DNA from: Takashimella koratensis
Taxonomy: Eukaryota; Basidiomycota; Tremellomycetes; Trichosporonales; Tetragoniomycetaceae
DNA: 64,000 nucleotides
Reading direction: 5' to 3'
Assembly: GCA_003116875.1 (NCBI GenBank)
Contig: BCKT01000005.1
Coordinates: 992,001-1,056,000 of the forward strand
Shown here: positions 55,017 through 64,000 of the stretch, in pieces
How positions within the stretch are numbered: the first letter of the stretch is position 1
Layout: the number at the start of each line of letters is the position of its first letter
Translations under genes and position numbers: made by a program
The notes under the pieces: model-generated
Databases searched by the model: none
What the model saw: only the letters and a program-made list of their open reading frames with translations
Told to the model about the DNA's origin: nothing

Positions 55017-55423
55017 GCGTTTGTGCCGGAGAGGGGTCGTCGAGGAGGAGTGCGGTGACTTGCTGGGTAATAAGATAGGTGACGGATTGTCAAACTGTCA
55101 AATGGAGGAACAGGGAAATGTATAAATGAGAGAAAGACTCAATGTAAACAGGGAGGGAAAGGGGAGGCTGCGTCGTCTGGGGAAAGTGTCTTTGTGGTTC
55201 GCAGAGCAGCGTACAATCGGTGCATGTCGGCAGCGGCATTGAGACGAAAGGATCAATCCAGCTCCGCTTGCCCGTCTTGCCCACCGAGTGCCACATTAGA
55301 GGTGACGAGTGGTGACGAATGTGGCACCTGGGGCGGACACGTGGCACCGGATCAATGTTGATGACCGAAGGAAGGTGGATGACCTCGAGCTTGTTGCTAT
55401 TGATGCACCTTCCTTTTCTCCCC

Positions 55424-55432
55424 ATATATATA
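55424..55432 (+). promoter_or_regulatory. TATA box of the first BTB-like gene
   Basis: ATATATATA about 90 nt upstream of the ATG at 55518, followed by a pyrimidine-rich leader. It lies in the 500-nt divergent region between the minus-strand relic (55016) and this gene. Confidence 0.6.
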
Positions 55433-55517
55433 GCACCCACCCCTCCCATCTTCTCTTCTCCTTCCCCTCATCTCTCTTCCGTCTCCACCCTCTTCCACCA
55501 GCGCTCTCTCACACACC

Positions 55518-56879
55518 ATGCCTCTTGCCACCACCCAACGCACCCAGCCGGGGCGAGCTGCTAAACCTCGACCGTCGTCCTCTCCCAAACCCCAGCCCCC
55601 AGCCCTCCCTGAAGAGGAGGACGAAGAGGAGGTCGAAGTCATGGAGGTGGTGGACGCTGTTGTGGTGAAGGAGGAAAAGGCGAAACGCACGCATGGTCCT
55701 CGTGTCGACGAAGAATACGTCGCACCCTCGGACAAGTGAGTCCGTGTGCTCAGGGAAGAGGAGGGGGTGCAACGCTGACCACAAAGTCTTAATAGGAAGC
55801 GCTCACGCATCGCCGTCTCAACCATTTCGGCCAAGAAGGATCCCGAGATCCTCGTGGTCATCATATCCAACGAGGGGGAACGCCGAGAAGTGGATCTCAA
55901 GACAATGAAGAAGAGGTGGTGAGTGGTCATTGTCAATCATGTATCCTCTCTTCCCTTGAGACCTCCCAGCAGTTCCCTGTCCCCAGTGACCACTCTCTTT
56001 CCCTCCAGCGCCTATCCCTCAATTCCAAGTATCCCAGCTGACAATTGATCGTCCAGCTTTGCTCTCAAGGGCGTTGGTGTTGGCAAGGACAGGGAGATAC
56101 CCCTCGTCTTCACAACCGTCTCAATTGCAGCCATCGACAAATTCATCGAGTACGTGGAGTGCCCTACATTGCTTCCAGTCACGACCGTCTGCAACAACCC
56201 CGACTGCGAGTACATCTTCACCACCAGTGACGACGTCGAGAGGCTCACGGACGAGAATACGGCAACCACGGGCGACGGAACCATCGACTCGGGAATCGAC
56301 ATGGATGATGCTCCCGACACGCCGTCTCCACCCAGTCGTAAGAGGAAGGCAACATCGGGGAAGCAAGGCGCATCGGGCGATGAACGAGCAACCGTCGACC
56401 AAACGCCCGCAGCCAACAAGAAGATAATCACCGACCCCGGCCCTCGCTGCGTTATGCGGCACACCCACGTACGCACGGGCGACCCCACCCTTGCGAAGGA
56501 GCTCTATCTTCTGTGCGACCAGCTCAATGCGGCCGCGATCTACAAGGCGATCAGGGAAGAGATGCTTATCCATACTTATCGTGGTATGCATTCGTCCAAC
56601 CCGTGGCCGGCGCTCGCGCAAGCTTCAAGGGTCGACGACATTTCCGCCATGAAACACATTCTCTACGACCTCGACAAGAGGAAGAAAGTTGACCCGTTCC
56701 CAAAGTCCGTACTCGATACGTTTGATCAGAAGTGGTTGCTTGAGATTTACAAGCGCCGCTTCCCCACCCACCCATTTGTTTCCAAGGACGAAGAGAAGCA
56801 CCCCATGATCACTTGGACCGACGTTGCCGAGGCGCTGGGGATGGAGCAGGAAGAGGAGGAAGAAGAAGCAGGCGAGTAG
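55518..56879 (+). CDS. BTB/SKP1-fold-like protein, array member K
   Basis: Three exons, 55518-55735, 55796-55918 and 56057-56879, give 387 residues with phases closing. The N-terminus is Pro/Glu-rich. Residues about 85-135 look like the start of a SKP1/BTB fold: PEILVVIISNEGERREVDL, a variable segment, IPLVFTTVSIAAIDKFIEY (compare the IPLPNVSSxxLxxVIEY pattern of SKP1). A basic disordered insert follows, then helices AKELYLLCDQLNAAAIYKAI and the C-terminal module VLDTFDQKWLLEIYKRRF ... TWTDVAEALG, shared with the genes at 58542 and 61001, and a poly-Glu end. BTB/SKP1-fold proteins often act as cullin adaptors; that role here is inference. Confidence 0.72.
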
Positions 56880-57316
56880 GGGTATCAGGCTCAGTGGGAG
56901 TTGACATGCGCGGCGTTTGAAGGAAGGCAGGGGGTACTCAACGAACGCAGCTGTACATCGATGATAGCGAGAGGCAAAGTAGACAGAACACGTGTAGATA
57001 CAGTTGGTACCAGTCAATTTTCCAAGAAAGCCATCGTGACACCCCTTTCATGCATCAATGCGTCTTCCTTTCACGCGAATAGCCCTGTCGCCCAAAAGTC
57101 GCACAGACCATCCTCCCGCTCCTGATACCTCCCATTTGGATCAAAGCGTTCATCTCCCTTCTACTCACCTATTTACTTTCGACAAGGTTATCTCATAAGC
57201 TATGTTGTCTCGTTTCCAACTGACCAAGCCGCTTGACCCGTGTTCGGCGGAAGCAACTTGTGATATCCCCATTACCTTGCATCTGATCACAGTCCAACTG
57301 CCATCGGTATGATCTG

Positions 57317-57957
57317 ATGCGAGGTGGAACGAGAAGGAAGTGGATCTACCTCATGTCAGCCAGGCAGAATATGAAGGTAGCCCTCTTCCTCATCTTCTCA
57401 TCAACTGTTTTTCACTCTTCACCTTTCCACATCCCTCTACTCGCTCCGCTGCGCTGGAAACACGTCGTGAGGATGCTGGACTGGCCCGAGGAGGAGACTC
57501 GCAAGGAGACCAGCCGGCTTTGGCAAGAGGAGCAAGTTCAACGCGCTGCCCGCAACGAGCAAACCAGAGAGAGGAAGCGCAGGCGCGAAACGGGAGACCG
57601 AGCCACAAGAACTCCCGGACAAGGCGGCTCGGTATTACCGGAAGTACCAGGAGGAAAAGGTGGCAAACGAAAGGCATCGCAACAAGAGAGCGAAATCCGC
57701 CGACGCCAAGAAAGAGTTCGGGACCCGCATAACCGACTTCCACAAGGAGATCGCAATCGACGAGGAGATGGACGAGCTGGGAGATGATGGCTACAATACC
57801 GAGAATGAAGACGACGAAGGAGCCGACGGAGGACTGACCGACGGTGGGAATCGCTCCGTTCCACACCAGAAACGATAGCGACACGGAGACAGACTTTGAT
57901 GAACCCGACACATACGACGCCAACGAAGACGGCTTTGCCAAGGTCGAGTATAGTTAG
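57317..57957 (+). pseudogene. Relic of a BTB-array gene (C-terminal module)
   Basis: One frame contains RWKHVVRMLDWPEEETRKET followed by a basic helix (EQTRERKRRRE), which aligns with PWKEVAEMLRLSN ... ARAERKRRREVEE near the C-terminus of the gene at 58542. The next stretch of protein-like sequence (YYRKYQEEKVANERHRNKRA, EEMDELGDDGYNTENEDDEG) is in a second frame, and a final acidic part (SDTETDFDEPDTYDANEDG, stop about 57957) in a third. An EVDL motif upstream (57337-57348) echoes the SKP1-like start of gene K, but no start codon or N-terminal domain can be joined to it. Best read as a decayed copy; unplaced introns are possible. Confidence 0.5.
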
Positions 57958-58337
57958 ACTGCTGTTGAGGACAGGGTGGGCGGTGACTTGGGTCCAAATT
58001 CGAATGTCAATTACTGTAGGCCTGAAGCGCGCGAACGAGTTCTGAGCTGAAGAACAGATACGTAGTGTCATTCATGAAAACTCTGCATTCCCCGTGCCAA
58101 GTTGAGAAGTGGCAGATAACGCTCGCTTCTTCTTCCCTTCTTCCATTCCTCCTCTTTTTTGTCTCACCTCATTACAATCTCTCTCCTCACATTCGACTTG
58201 TCTTTCTTGCCGAACCTATCCCCCTCTCTCCGTCCACTGTAGCCCCAGCTGACGTGATCGCCCTCACCTGTTCTAACTGGCTCAACGATGGCTGACCACA
58301 CCCCCTCGGGGTACCCAATCGCTTCGCCGCATGCGCT

Positions 58338-58344
58338 TATATAC
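58338..58344 (+). promoter_or_regulatory. TATA box of BTB-array member M
   Basis: TTATATA about 200 nt upstream of the ATG at 58542, followed by a CT-rich leader. Confidence 0.5.
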
Positions 58345-58541
58345 CCTCACCAGCTCGGTTCTATCCTCCTCCTCTCTCTCCTTCACTCTCTCCTTCCTCG
58401 TCCTTGACACCGTTTTGCACCTGCAATCTCGAATTGTCCTCACCCTCTTCCTCAGTTTCACAAGTCTTGTCCTTCCTCCAGCCTCGACGAGAGCCTCTCG
58501 CTTCGAAACTCTACGCTGCGTCGCGTTTCGTTCAGGCCAAG

Positions 58542-59536
58542 ATGACTGAAGCCTCCTTGTACGTATTCTGCTCTATGCTATGCTATGCTCTTCTTACTTG
58601 GCTGCAGGGGTCCAGAGCTTGCCCCCAGCTCACAGCAATCATTCGTCCTTCTCGAAACCAGATATGGGCAAGTTTTCGAGGTCTCTTTGGTCGACCTCAA
58701 GCGTCGAAGGTGAGTGGGAGCTGAGCTCTGCTATGCGTCCGTAGAGCTCACCTCATCGTTCCAGCAACTTCATTGCCGGGATGGTCGATGCAGGCATCGA
58801 CATCACCGATACCTCCGCGCCCATTCCGACCTCCGCCTGCCTGCAAGTCCTCAGAGCGTACGCCACGCTGATCTCCTACCCGGTCCTCCCCCAGCCAAAG
58901 ACCCTGGAACAGTCGTACTACACTCCATACCGAGGGCGTCATGTGTCACACAACCCGCGAAAATGGATCGAGTGCCCCGTCTGCACTTCCCATCGTATCG
59001 GAGATCTGTGCCCTGGTGCAGCACTCCTTGGGGAGCTTGTGCAGCTCTGCGACCGACTCGAGAGTCCCGACCTCGAGACGCTGGTCCGATGGGCTGTGAA
59101 GAAACTCGCGCCTGCGGATCTCGCCGTTCGAGTCGGTTACTACTTTACCGCTGGGGAGCTCGACCACGCCGAGGACGCCCTCCAAGCTCTCCACCGAAAG
59201 GAACAGCACCCAGCCAACAAGTCCAAGATCAACCCGTTCGAGTTGTTCGACTCGTCACTGGCGGATCACTTCGACGCTGAAACTCTCCTTACCCTTCTTC
59301 GGCTCCGCATGTGCCCCTTCCCGCCAACCAAACGAACTAACAAGCGAACCTACACCATCCGACCGTGGAAGGAGGTCGCGGAGATGCTTCGACTGTCCAA
59401 CACGGGCATCCATGAGCGAAATGACCATATGCTCAAGATGGAGCAGGCGATCAGGCAGAAGCGCAATGATGCACGGGCGGAGCGAAAGAGAAGACGTGAG
59501 GTGGAGGAAGCTATTCGAGTGGAGGCAACCACTTAA
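58542..59536 (+). CDS. BTB/SKP1-fold-like protein, array member M
   Basis: Three exons, 58542-58558 (17 nt), 58608-58709 and 58765-59536, give 296 residues with phases closing. Residues about 15-75 match a SKP1-type layout: SFVLLETRYGQVFEVSLVDL, FIAGMVDAGIDI, then PIPTSACLQVLRAYATLI. A Cys-rich loop follows (WIECPVCTSHRIGDLC), then helix AALLGELVQLCDRLESPDLE and the C-terminal module FDAETLLTLLRLRM ... RPWKEVAEMLRLS, ending in a basic helix ARAERKRRREVEEAI. The order and spacing match genes K and N, so this is one family in tandem. A ubiquitin-ligase adaptor role is an inference from fold only; the cullin-binding residues cannot be judged by eye. Confidence 0.75.
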
Positions 59537-60073
59537 ATTCCGACGAACGAGGGAGGACAGCTCTAGGGGCTCGAGAGGACGAATGGTGGGGCGGGTGAAC
59601 AGACCAAAGCCGGCGATATCAAGTGAGGGAGACATCTGCGGAAGCGTAGGGAATCTGGAAGTTTGGAAACACAGCCGAGGGTGGACTGATGGGTAGTCAA
59701 GGAGAGAGAAGCACGCATGTCAGGAGAGGCAGGGACCCGACTGAGGGTTGATAGCTATTATCGATCTTGTGGAGAAACCAACGATCATTATATTGCCATA
59801 GCTGATACGAGTGACGACACATAACGACCACGATATGCAAACGAGATTCATCTTATGTGACTACATGGACCTTGTCTTCACGCCTAGTATCCCGCACGGT
59901 AGTCGACAAAGACTTCCTTTGATACTCACCCACTATTTGCTGCTGCTCCTTTGACCTGACCCCTCTCGTTCGCTCGACTCGTACACTCAGCACAACGTCA
60001 ATCCAGACATGCAACTTCATACTACCCCTTCTCCTACCCTCTCAACTCCTACCCCACTTGGAATCCAGCAGCC
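59537..60073. other. Intergenic
   Basis: No gene supported; CT-rich DNA before 60074 may be a leader. Confidence 0.4.
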
Positions 60074-60744
60074 ATGTCCCGCGCGCCTGAAATGACCAAC
60101 ATGCCATCCGAGGTCACGATCCTCAAGACGAAAGCGGCCGCCAAGAAAGGTCTCGCCGCGAGGCCCGACGAGACGGAGACGATATGGCCGAAACCAGAGT
60201 TTGTGCGTGGATTTGGCAGGGGACACCGCGGTGGCCACCGCCACTGAGCTATCCCAGGGGCAGACCGTGTCCGCTAGGAAGTGCAAAAGCTGATGATCTG
60301 GATCAGGGTGACGGCACGGTTATCGATCATGTAACGAAAGAGGGCAAAACCGCCAGCGGATTCATCGTTCCCGCTGGCTCGTTGTTCCCACTAGGTTGTG
60401 CCATCCCTGCCAATACAGATAAGTCGACCTTGCACCATGCTCCTAGTCACGATCTCTAGCTCACCTCTTGTTCACTGCTCCAGCACGGCGCCTACTTCCC
60501 ACCTGGTACAATGGTGAGTCAATACCACCTCCACTACCCTGCTGCATGCATAACCCAGGTCGAAAATGGCTAACCTCGGCAGTTTCCTGACGGTGAGCTT
60601 GCCGCTTTCGCACCACTTTCACCGATCTCACACAAACAACCAGGTGTCCTCGTTCCCATCCATGCTCGTATGGTCTCTGTCCAGCCTCTGAAGACGGTCA
60701 AGCCGGTTGGGTCTGCGCCCGAGCCCGTGTGCGTCATCATGTAA
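60074..60744 (+). CDS. Small unknown protein, exon structure uncertain
   Basis: The 3' half is convincing: exon CACGGCGCC... (HGAYFPPGTM), intron, a 10-nt exon TTTCCTGACG, intron, then a last exon GVLVPIHARMVSVQPLKTVK ending CVIM-stop at 60744; these splice in phase to ...FPPGTMFPDGVLVPIHARM. Upstream, the frame with GFIVPAGSLFPLGCAIP contains a similar PAGSLFPLG motif, and an ATG at 60074 opens MSRAPEMTNMPSEV; I could not join these with canonical splice sites. The repeated xPxGxxFPxG motif suggests a small beta-repeat protein. Not recognised. It lies between BTB-array members M and N. Confidence 0.4.
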
Positions 60745-60780
60745 CAGGGACGGGGTGGGTGGATTGGGGTGTGGCGAATG

Positions 60781-60782
<2 letters not shown>

Positions 60783-60828
<46 letters not shown>

Positions 60829-60829
60829 A
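60783..60829. repeat. (TG)n microsatellite
   Basis: Forty-seven nt of perfect alternating TG, between the small gene ending at 60744 and the start of the BTB protein at 61001, in its probable promoter. Confidence 0.95.
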
Positions 60830-61000
60830 ACCATCTCCAACCACCGTTTTATCGTCTCCATCTTCATCTTTCTCTCTCTTCATCCTCATCTCTCTCCACC
60901 ACCACCATCTCCCTTCTCCTCACCATCCCTCACCCCCTTACGCTGCCTTCTTGTTCCCCCACCACACACCTTCTTGCTCCCCTTCCTTGTCCCTCCCACC

Positions 61001-62478
61001 ATGTCAGCCACGTTAAACGGCTCCGCTCCCCCCTTCCGCCCAGCCTTGCTCCGTGCTCCACCCAGCACTCCCAACTACCTTCTCGGGGCTCCGATCTCTC
61101 CCCCTCTCATCTTCTACGACCACCCCTTCTTCGCGATTCCCTCACCGATGCCAGAGATCACCATCTCGCATCCTCCTGCAGCGGCTGGAGAAGCCCCCCC
61201 TTCACCTCCATTCCACCCCCCAGTCCCGCCGTTACCACCCCAGGCGTACCTTCCTCCCTACACTGGCCCTCACCTTCCGCCTCCACTGCCCGCATCTGTG
61301 CCGCAGCACCCTCTTCACCCGGTCGCTCCTCCACTGCCGCCATACTACCCACAACACCTCCCCCCTCAGCTACCTCCTCTACAGCCTTTCTTCCAAATGC
61401 CTCCACCCCACACGAGCCTCGTCCCATCTGTGCCTTCCGAGGCTGGGTCGGAAGCCTCAGCTCGTACCTTCCACGTCAAGGAAGGCGACACCTGGACTGA
61501 GAGGTCTGATCCCGACTTCGCCTACTCCATCGACCCAGAGCTCGACGACCCGGCGGCTGGGGGTATGATCGTCTCGCTGGACAACGTGGGGTTCAGAGTC
61601 TCTCTGCACTACCTCTACCGCAAATCGTGCGTTGTGCAGTACAGCTCTTTCGAGCTTAAGCCACGTTAAGCTGACTATCCTACTCCATCCCTGTTCAGAA
61701 GCAGTGTTTCCCTCCGCAACATGCTCACCATCCGTACCCCAATGGCCACGCAACCGCCAGACAACCCATTGACCCTCCTGGTCCACTTCTCCTCCTCCAC
61801 CGTGCGACTCTTCCTCTCCGTCCTCCCTCTATGCCGACCTGATCTTCACGCCTCGCCGGACGAGATCAGCGACCTCCTCGACATCGCCGACTGGTTCGAC
61901 GTCAACGAGCTTGTCTCCGCCGCCCGCGCTCAGCTCGAGTGTGTCGCCATCGCTGACCCGTGGCGATTACTCAAGATTGCTTCGAAACGCAACGCCCAAG
62001 GAAAGTGGGACGGGCTGCCCCTCGCCCGCGTTGCGATCAAGGCGTTCGATCAGCCGCCTAACTCAGCCATCCGCAAGAACGAGGGCGAGGAGTGGGCTTG
62101 CCCTCTCGACCGGCTCCAGGATATCAAAGTCGGCGAACTGGATGGAATCGCACCAGAGTGGATCGTCGAGGCGCTTCGGCTCAGACTTGGAACGAAGGCG
62201 CCGTGGATCGATAATTCAGGCGAGGTCAAATTTGGGTACCAGCTCAAGACGTGGGTTTGGGTCGCGGAGAACTTTGATCCATGCCGGGGACCAAAGGGAT
62301 CTTCTTCCGAAGCTTGGACCCAAGTGAGCTGATCTGCCCTAAGCGCTCCATCAAAGCTGACATTGATCAGATGTACCCCAAGTCGCCTAAGCCAGAATGG
62401 CCCAATACTTTCACGATGCACTCCCCAACCGTTCCCGTCTTCTCGGCCACGGGTTCAGCGAGCGGCTGGCAGTATTAG
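61001..62478 (+). CDS. BTB/POZ-domain protein, array member N
   Basis: Three exons, 61001-61626, 61699-62323 and 62371-62478, give 452 residues with phases closing. The first 150 residues are Pro-rich and disordered. A BTB core follows across the first intron: LHYLYRKS-SSVSLRNML, NPLTLLVHFSSSTVRLFLSVL, then SDLLDIADWFDVNELVSAARAQL, which is the typical end of a fungal BTB domain. After it come PWRLLKIASKRN and the C-terminal module GIAPEWIVEALRLRLG ... LKTWVWVAENF, matching the equivalent part of K and M. The third exon is inferred from a clear GTGAGC...ATCAG intron. Function unknown; a protein-interaction adaptor is likely. Confidence 0.78.
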
Positions 62479-62628
62479 TTTTCTGTGTCTTGTACAAGCT
62501 ATGCATACATAGTCACATGTTTTACAATGGTCACGGGTTATATGGGTCGTTGAGAAGGCCGTGCACCCTTCACTCTTCGGACAGATCGCCCTCCCACCCA
62601 AGTCCTTGCTATCGCAAACGGCCCGGAC

Positions 62629-64000
62629 CTACTGGTCATACAACAGGTCTTTGACCATGTACGGCCCGTCGAGGAAATATCCCAGTCGTCGATAATAGTC
62701 CCTCGTCCCGACACCAGAAATAACTGCAATTCGACCGCTTCCATGCTCCTCGCGAGCGATGCGCTCGGCCTCTTCCATCAAGAGCGTGCCGATACCTTGG
62801 TGTTGGAACTTCTTCGGGTCACGCGAGTGGACGGGCGCAGCGGTTCCATAGACGTGCTGGGAGTTGTCAGCAGTGTTCCAAGGGGACCCAGAGATAGGGT
62901 AAGGGAAAAGACGACAGGACATCGTGACCAGTGCACTTACCAGCTCTCGAACCAGACTGCAACCTCCTTCCATCCCCACCAGCTCTTTCCTAAACGTCCC
63001 ATCCTCGGAACACTTGCGCAGCCTCAACAGCCCTACGAGGATATCTTTCGTTGGGTCTTCGTACGACAAGAACGTCTCCCATCCGCCGTTGGCCGTATAG
63101 TCGCGGCGCAGAAGTTCGAGGTCTTCGGGTCGGATGCGATTGTGGATTTCGTGGATCTGTGCGTATCATGTGAACATTGTTCGTTAGTTTGGATATCAAG
63201 GGAGGGGATGTCACGAAGGAGATGAGGAAGGCAGACTTACGCCGACTTCGCGGTACCGGACGTCCCTGCACTCTGCACCAAAGTCCTTCATCCGCGCCAA
63301 CGCCAGCTCGCGCAAATTTCCATTCTCCACACCCGACGAGACAAGCGGCATAGGAATATCACTGAGAATCGAGCGTCAGCATTTCCGTACTCCAGCTTCA
63401 AAGGGAGAAGGCGGCGAACAAGCTATCAGAGGTAGGACGCACCGTTGCACTCGATACACCCGGGTCCAAGGTGGGACGAGAGCCATGATTCGCGCGACAA
63501 TGTCGACCAGTGCGTTGGGCGGGTAGTTCTTGTACTTGCCGGTCCGCCACAGCTCGTACAGTCCTGTATACCAATGTGTCAGCACACAATGCTCACTCGG
63601 CTTGTATTCCTTTTTTTTTTTTTGGATTGCTGTCGAAAAAACCAAGTGTTCACCAGCACTCACCAGTCCCACGAATGACTAGCGTTGGGTACAACTTCAA
63701 CCCATCACTCCTAAATGCAGGGTTTTCGAAAAACTCTTGGAACTGCCAGATATCCCTCTCCACTCCGCAGTTTGGTAGGTCGGGCATCATGTGTGCGACG
63801 ATCTTGTAACCTGCGTCTTTGGCCATGTGGAAGGACTCGGAAACGGATCGGACCGTGTGGCCACGGTTGGTATCGCGCGCGACGTCTTCGTAGACTGATT
63901 GGACACCGATCTCGAGTCGGGTGCAGCCATACCGCAGCATTTGGCTAAGGGTAAAGTAAGTAAGGACTCTTTGCAAGGTTTTAGATTTTATGTATATAGA
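62629..64000 (-). CDS. ELP3: Elongator catalytic subunit Elp3 (5' end off window)
   Basis: Radical-SAM/acetyltransferase that modifies wobble uridines in tRNA as part of Elongator. Visible exons: 63664-63944, 63443-63563, 63241-63361, 62941-63156, 62629-62856; all phases close. Seen: the end of the radical-SAM domain ([51 protein letters not shown]), [30 protein letters not shown], then the GNAT domain ([27 protein letters not shown], and the acetyl-CoA loop [29 protein letters not shown]) to the stop at 62629. The N-terminus lies upstream of 64000; the last 56 nt look like intron. It marks the right border of the accessory block. Confidence 0.95.

Noticed and set aside
1..64000. tRNA, rRNA, transposons, CRISPR arrays
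   Set aside because: Looked for tRNA B-box-like sequences, terminal repeats with transposase or reverse-transcriptase motifs and spaced repeats; none was convincing. A CRISPR array is not expected in a fungal nuclear genome.

Overview
This window is a piece of nuclear genome from a basidiomycete fungus, most likely a Tremellomycete yeast. The reasons are densely intron-split genes with short introns (about 45-120 nt, GTGAGT-type donors, CTGAC/CTAAC branch sites close to the acceptor), tiny exons, pyrimidine-rich 5' leaders, moderately high GC, and orthologues of fungal housekeeping genes. The class is inferred; no marker gene settles it. I assembled exons by hand from splice signals and checked that the reading phase closes in every housekeeping gene.

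Left accessory block (1-7.2 kb, all minus strand): a tandem run of small unknown proteins. At least four (1-616, 2422-3102, 3791-4399, 5076-5774) are clear paralogues; a fifth (6579-7214) is linked by a shared promoter element. Long intergenic stretches hold TATA boxes and a 29-nt poly-G tract.

Conserved core (8.2-46.9 kb): a 2121-residue disordered protein (minus); a SNF2/STH1 chromatin-remodelling ATPase (plus); a nitroreductase-like protein (minus); the meiotic recombination factor HOP2 (minus) divergent from the ribosome-associated zinc-finger protein TMA46 (plus); an unknown gene with an apparent one-base frameshift (minus); the glutaminase subunit of vitamin B6 synthase SNO1/PDX2 (plus); the PI4-kinase scaffold YPP1/TTC7 (minus); threonine dehydratase ILV1 (plus); a glucose-6-phosphate 1-epimerase-like protein (minus); and 6-phosphogluconate dehydrogenase GND1 (plus). 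These serve unrelated pathways, so the core looks like ordinary shuffled gene order and not a cluster.

Right accessory block (47.3-62.5 kb): three minus-strand members of a second unknown family (47.4-50.9 kb), one cut by an in-frame TGA and one with a 40-bp duplication across its start codon; then minus-strand genes or relics at 51.6-55.0 kb with in-frame stops and a 10-bp duplication frameshift; then a plus-strand array of BTB/SKP1-fold-like proteins (55.5-62.5 kb) with a relic between them and a shared C-terminal module. The window ends inside ELP3, catalytic subunit of Elongator (minus). The two accessory blocks, with lineage-specific tandem families and several broken copies, are the unusual part of the window.
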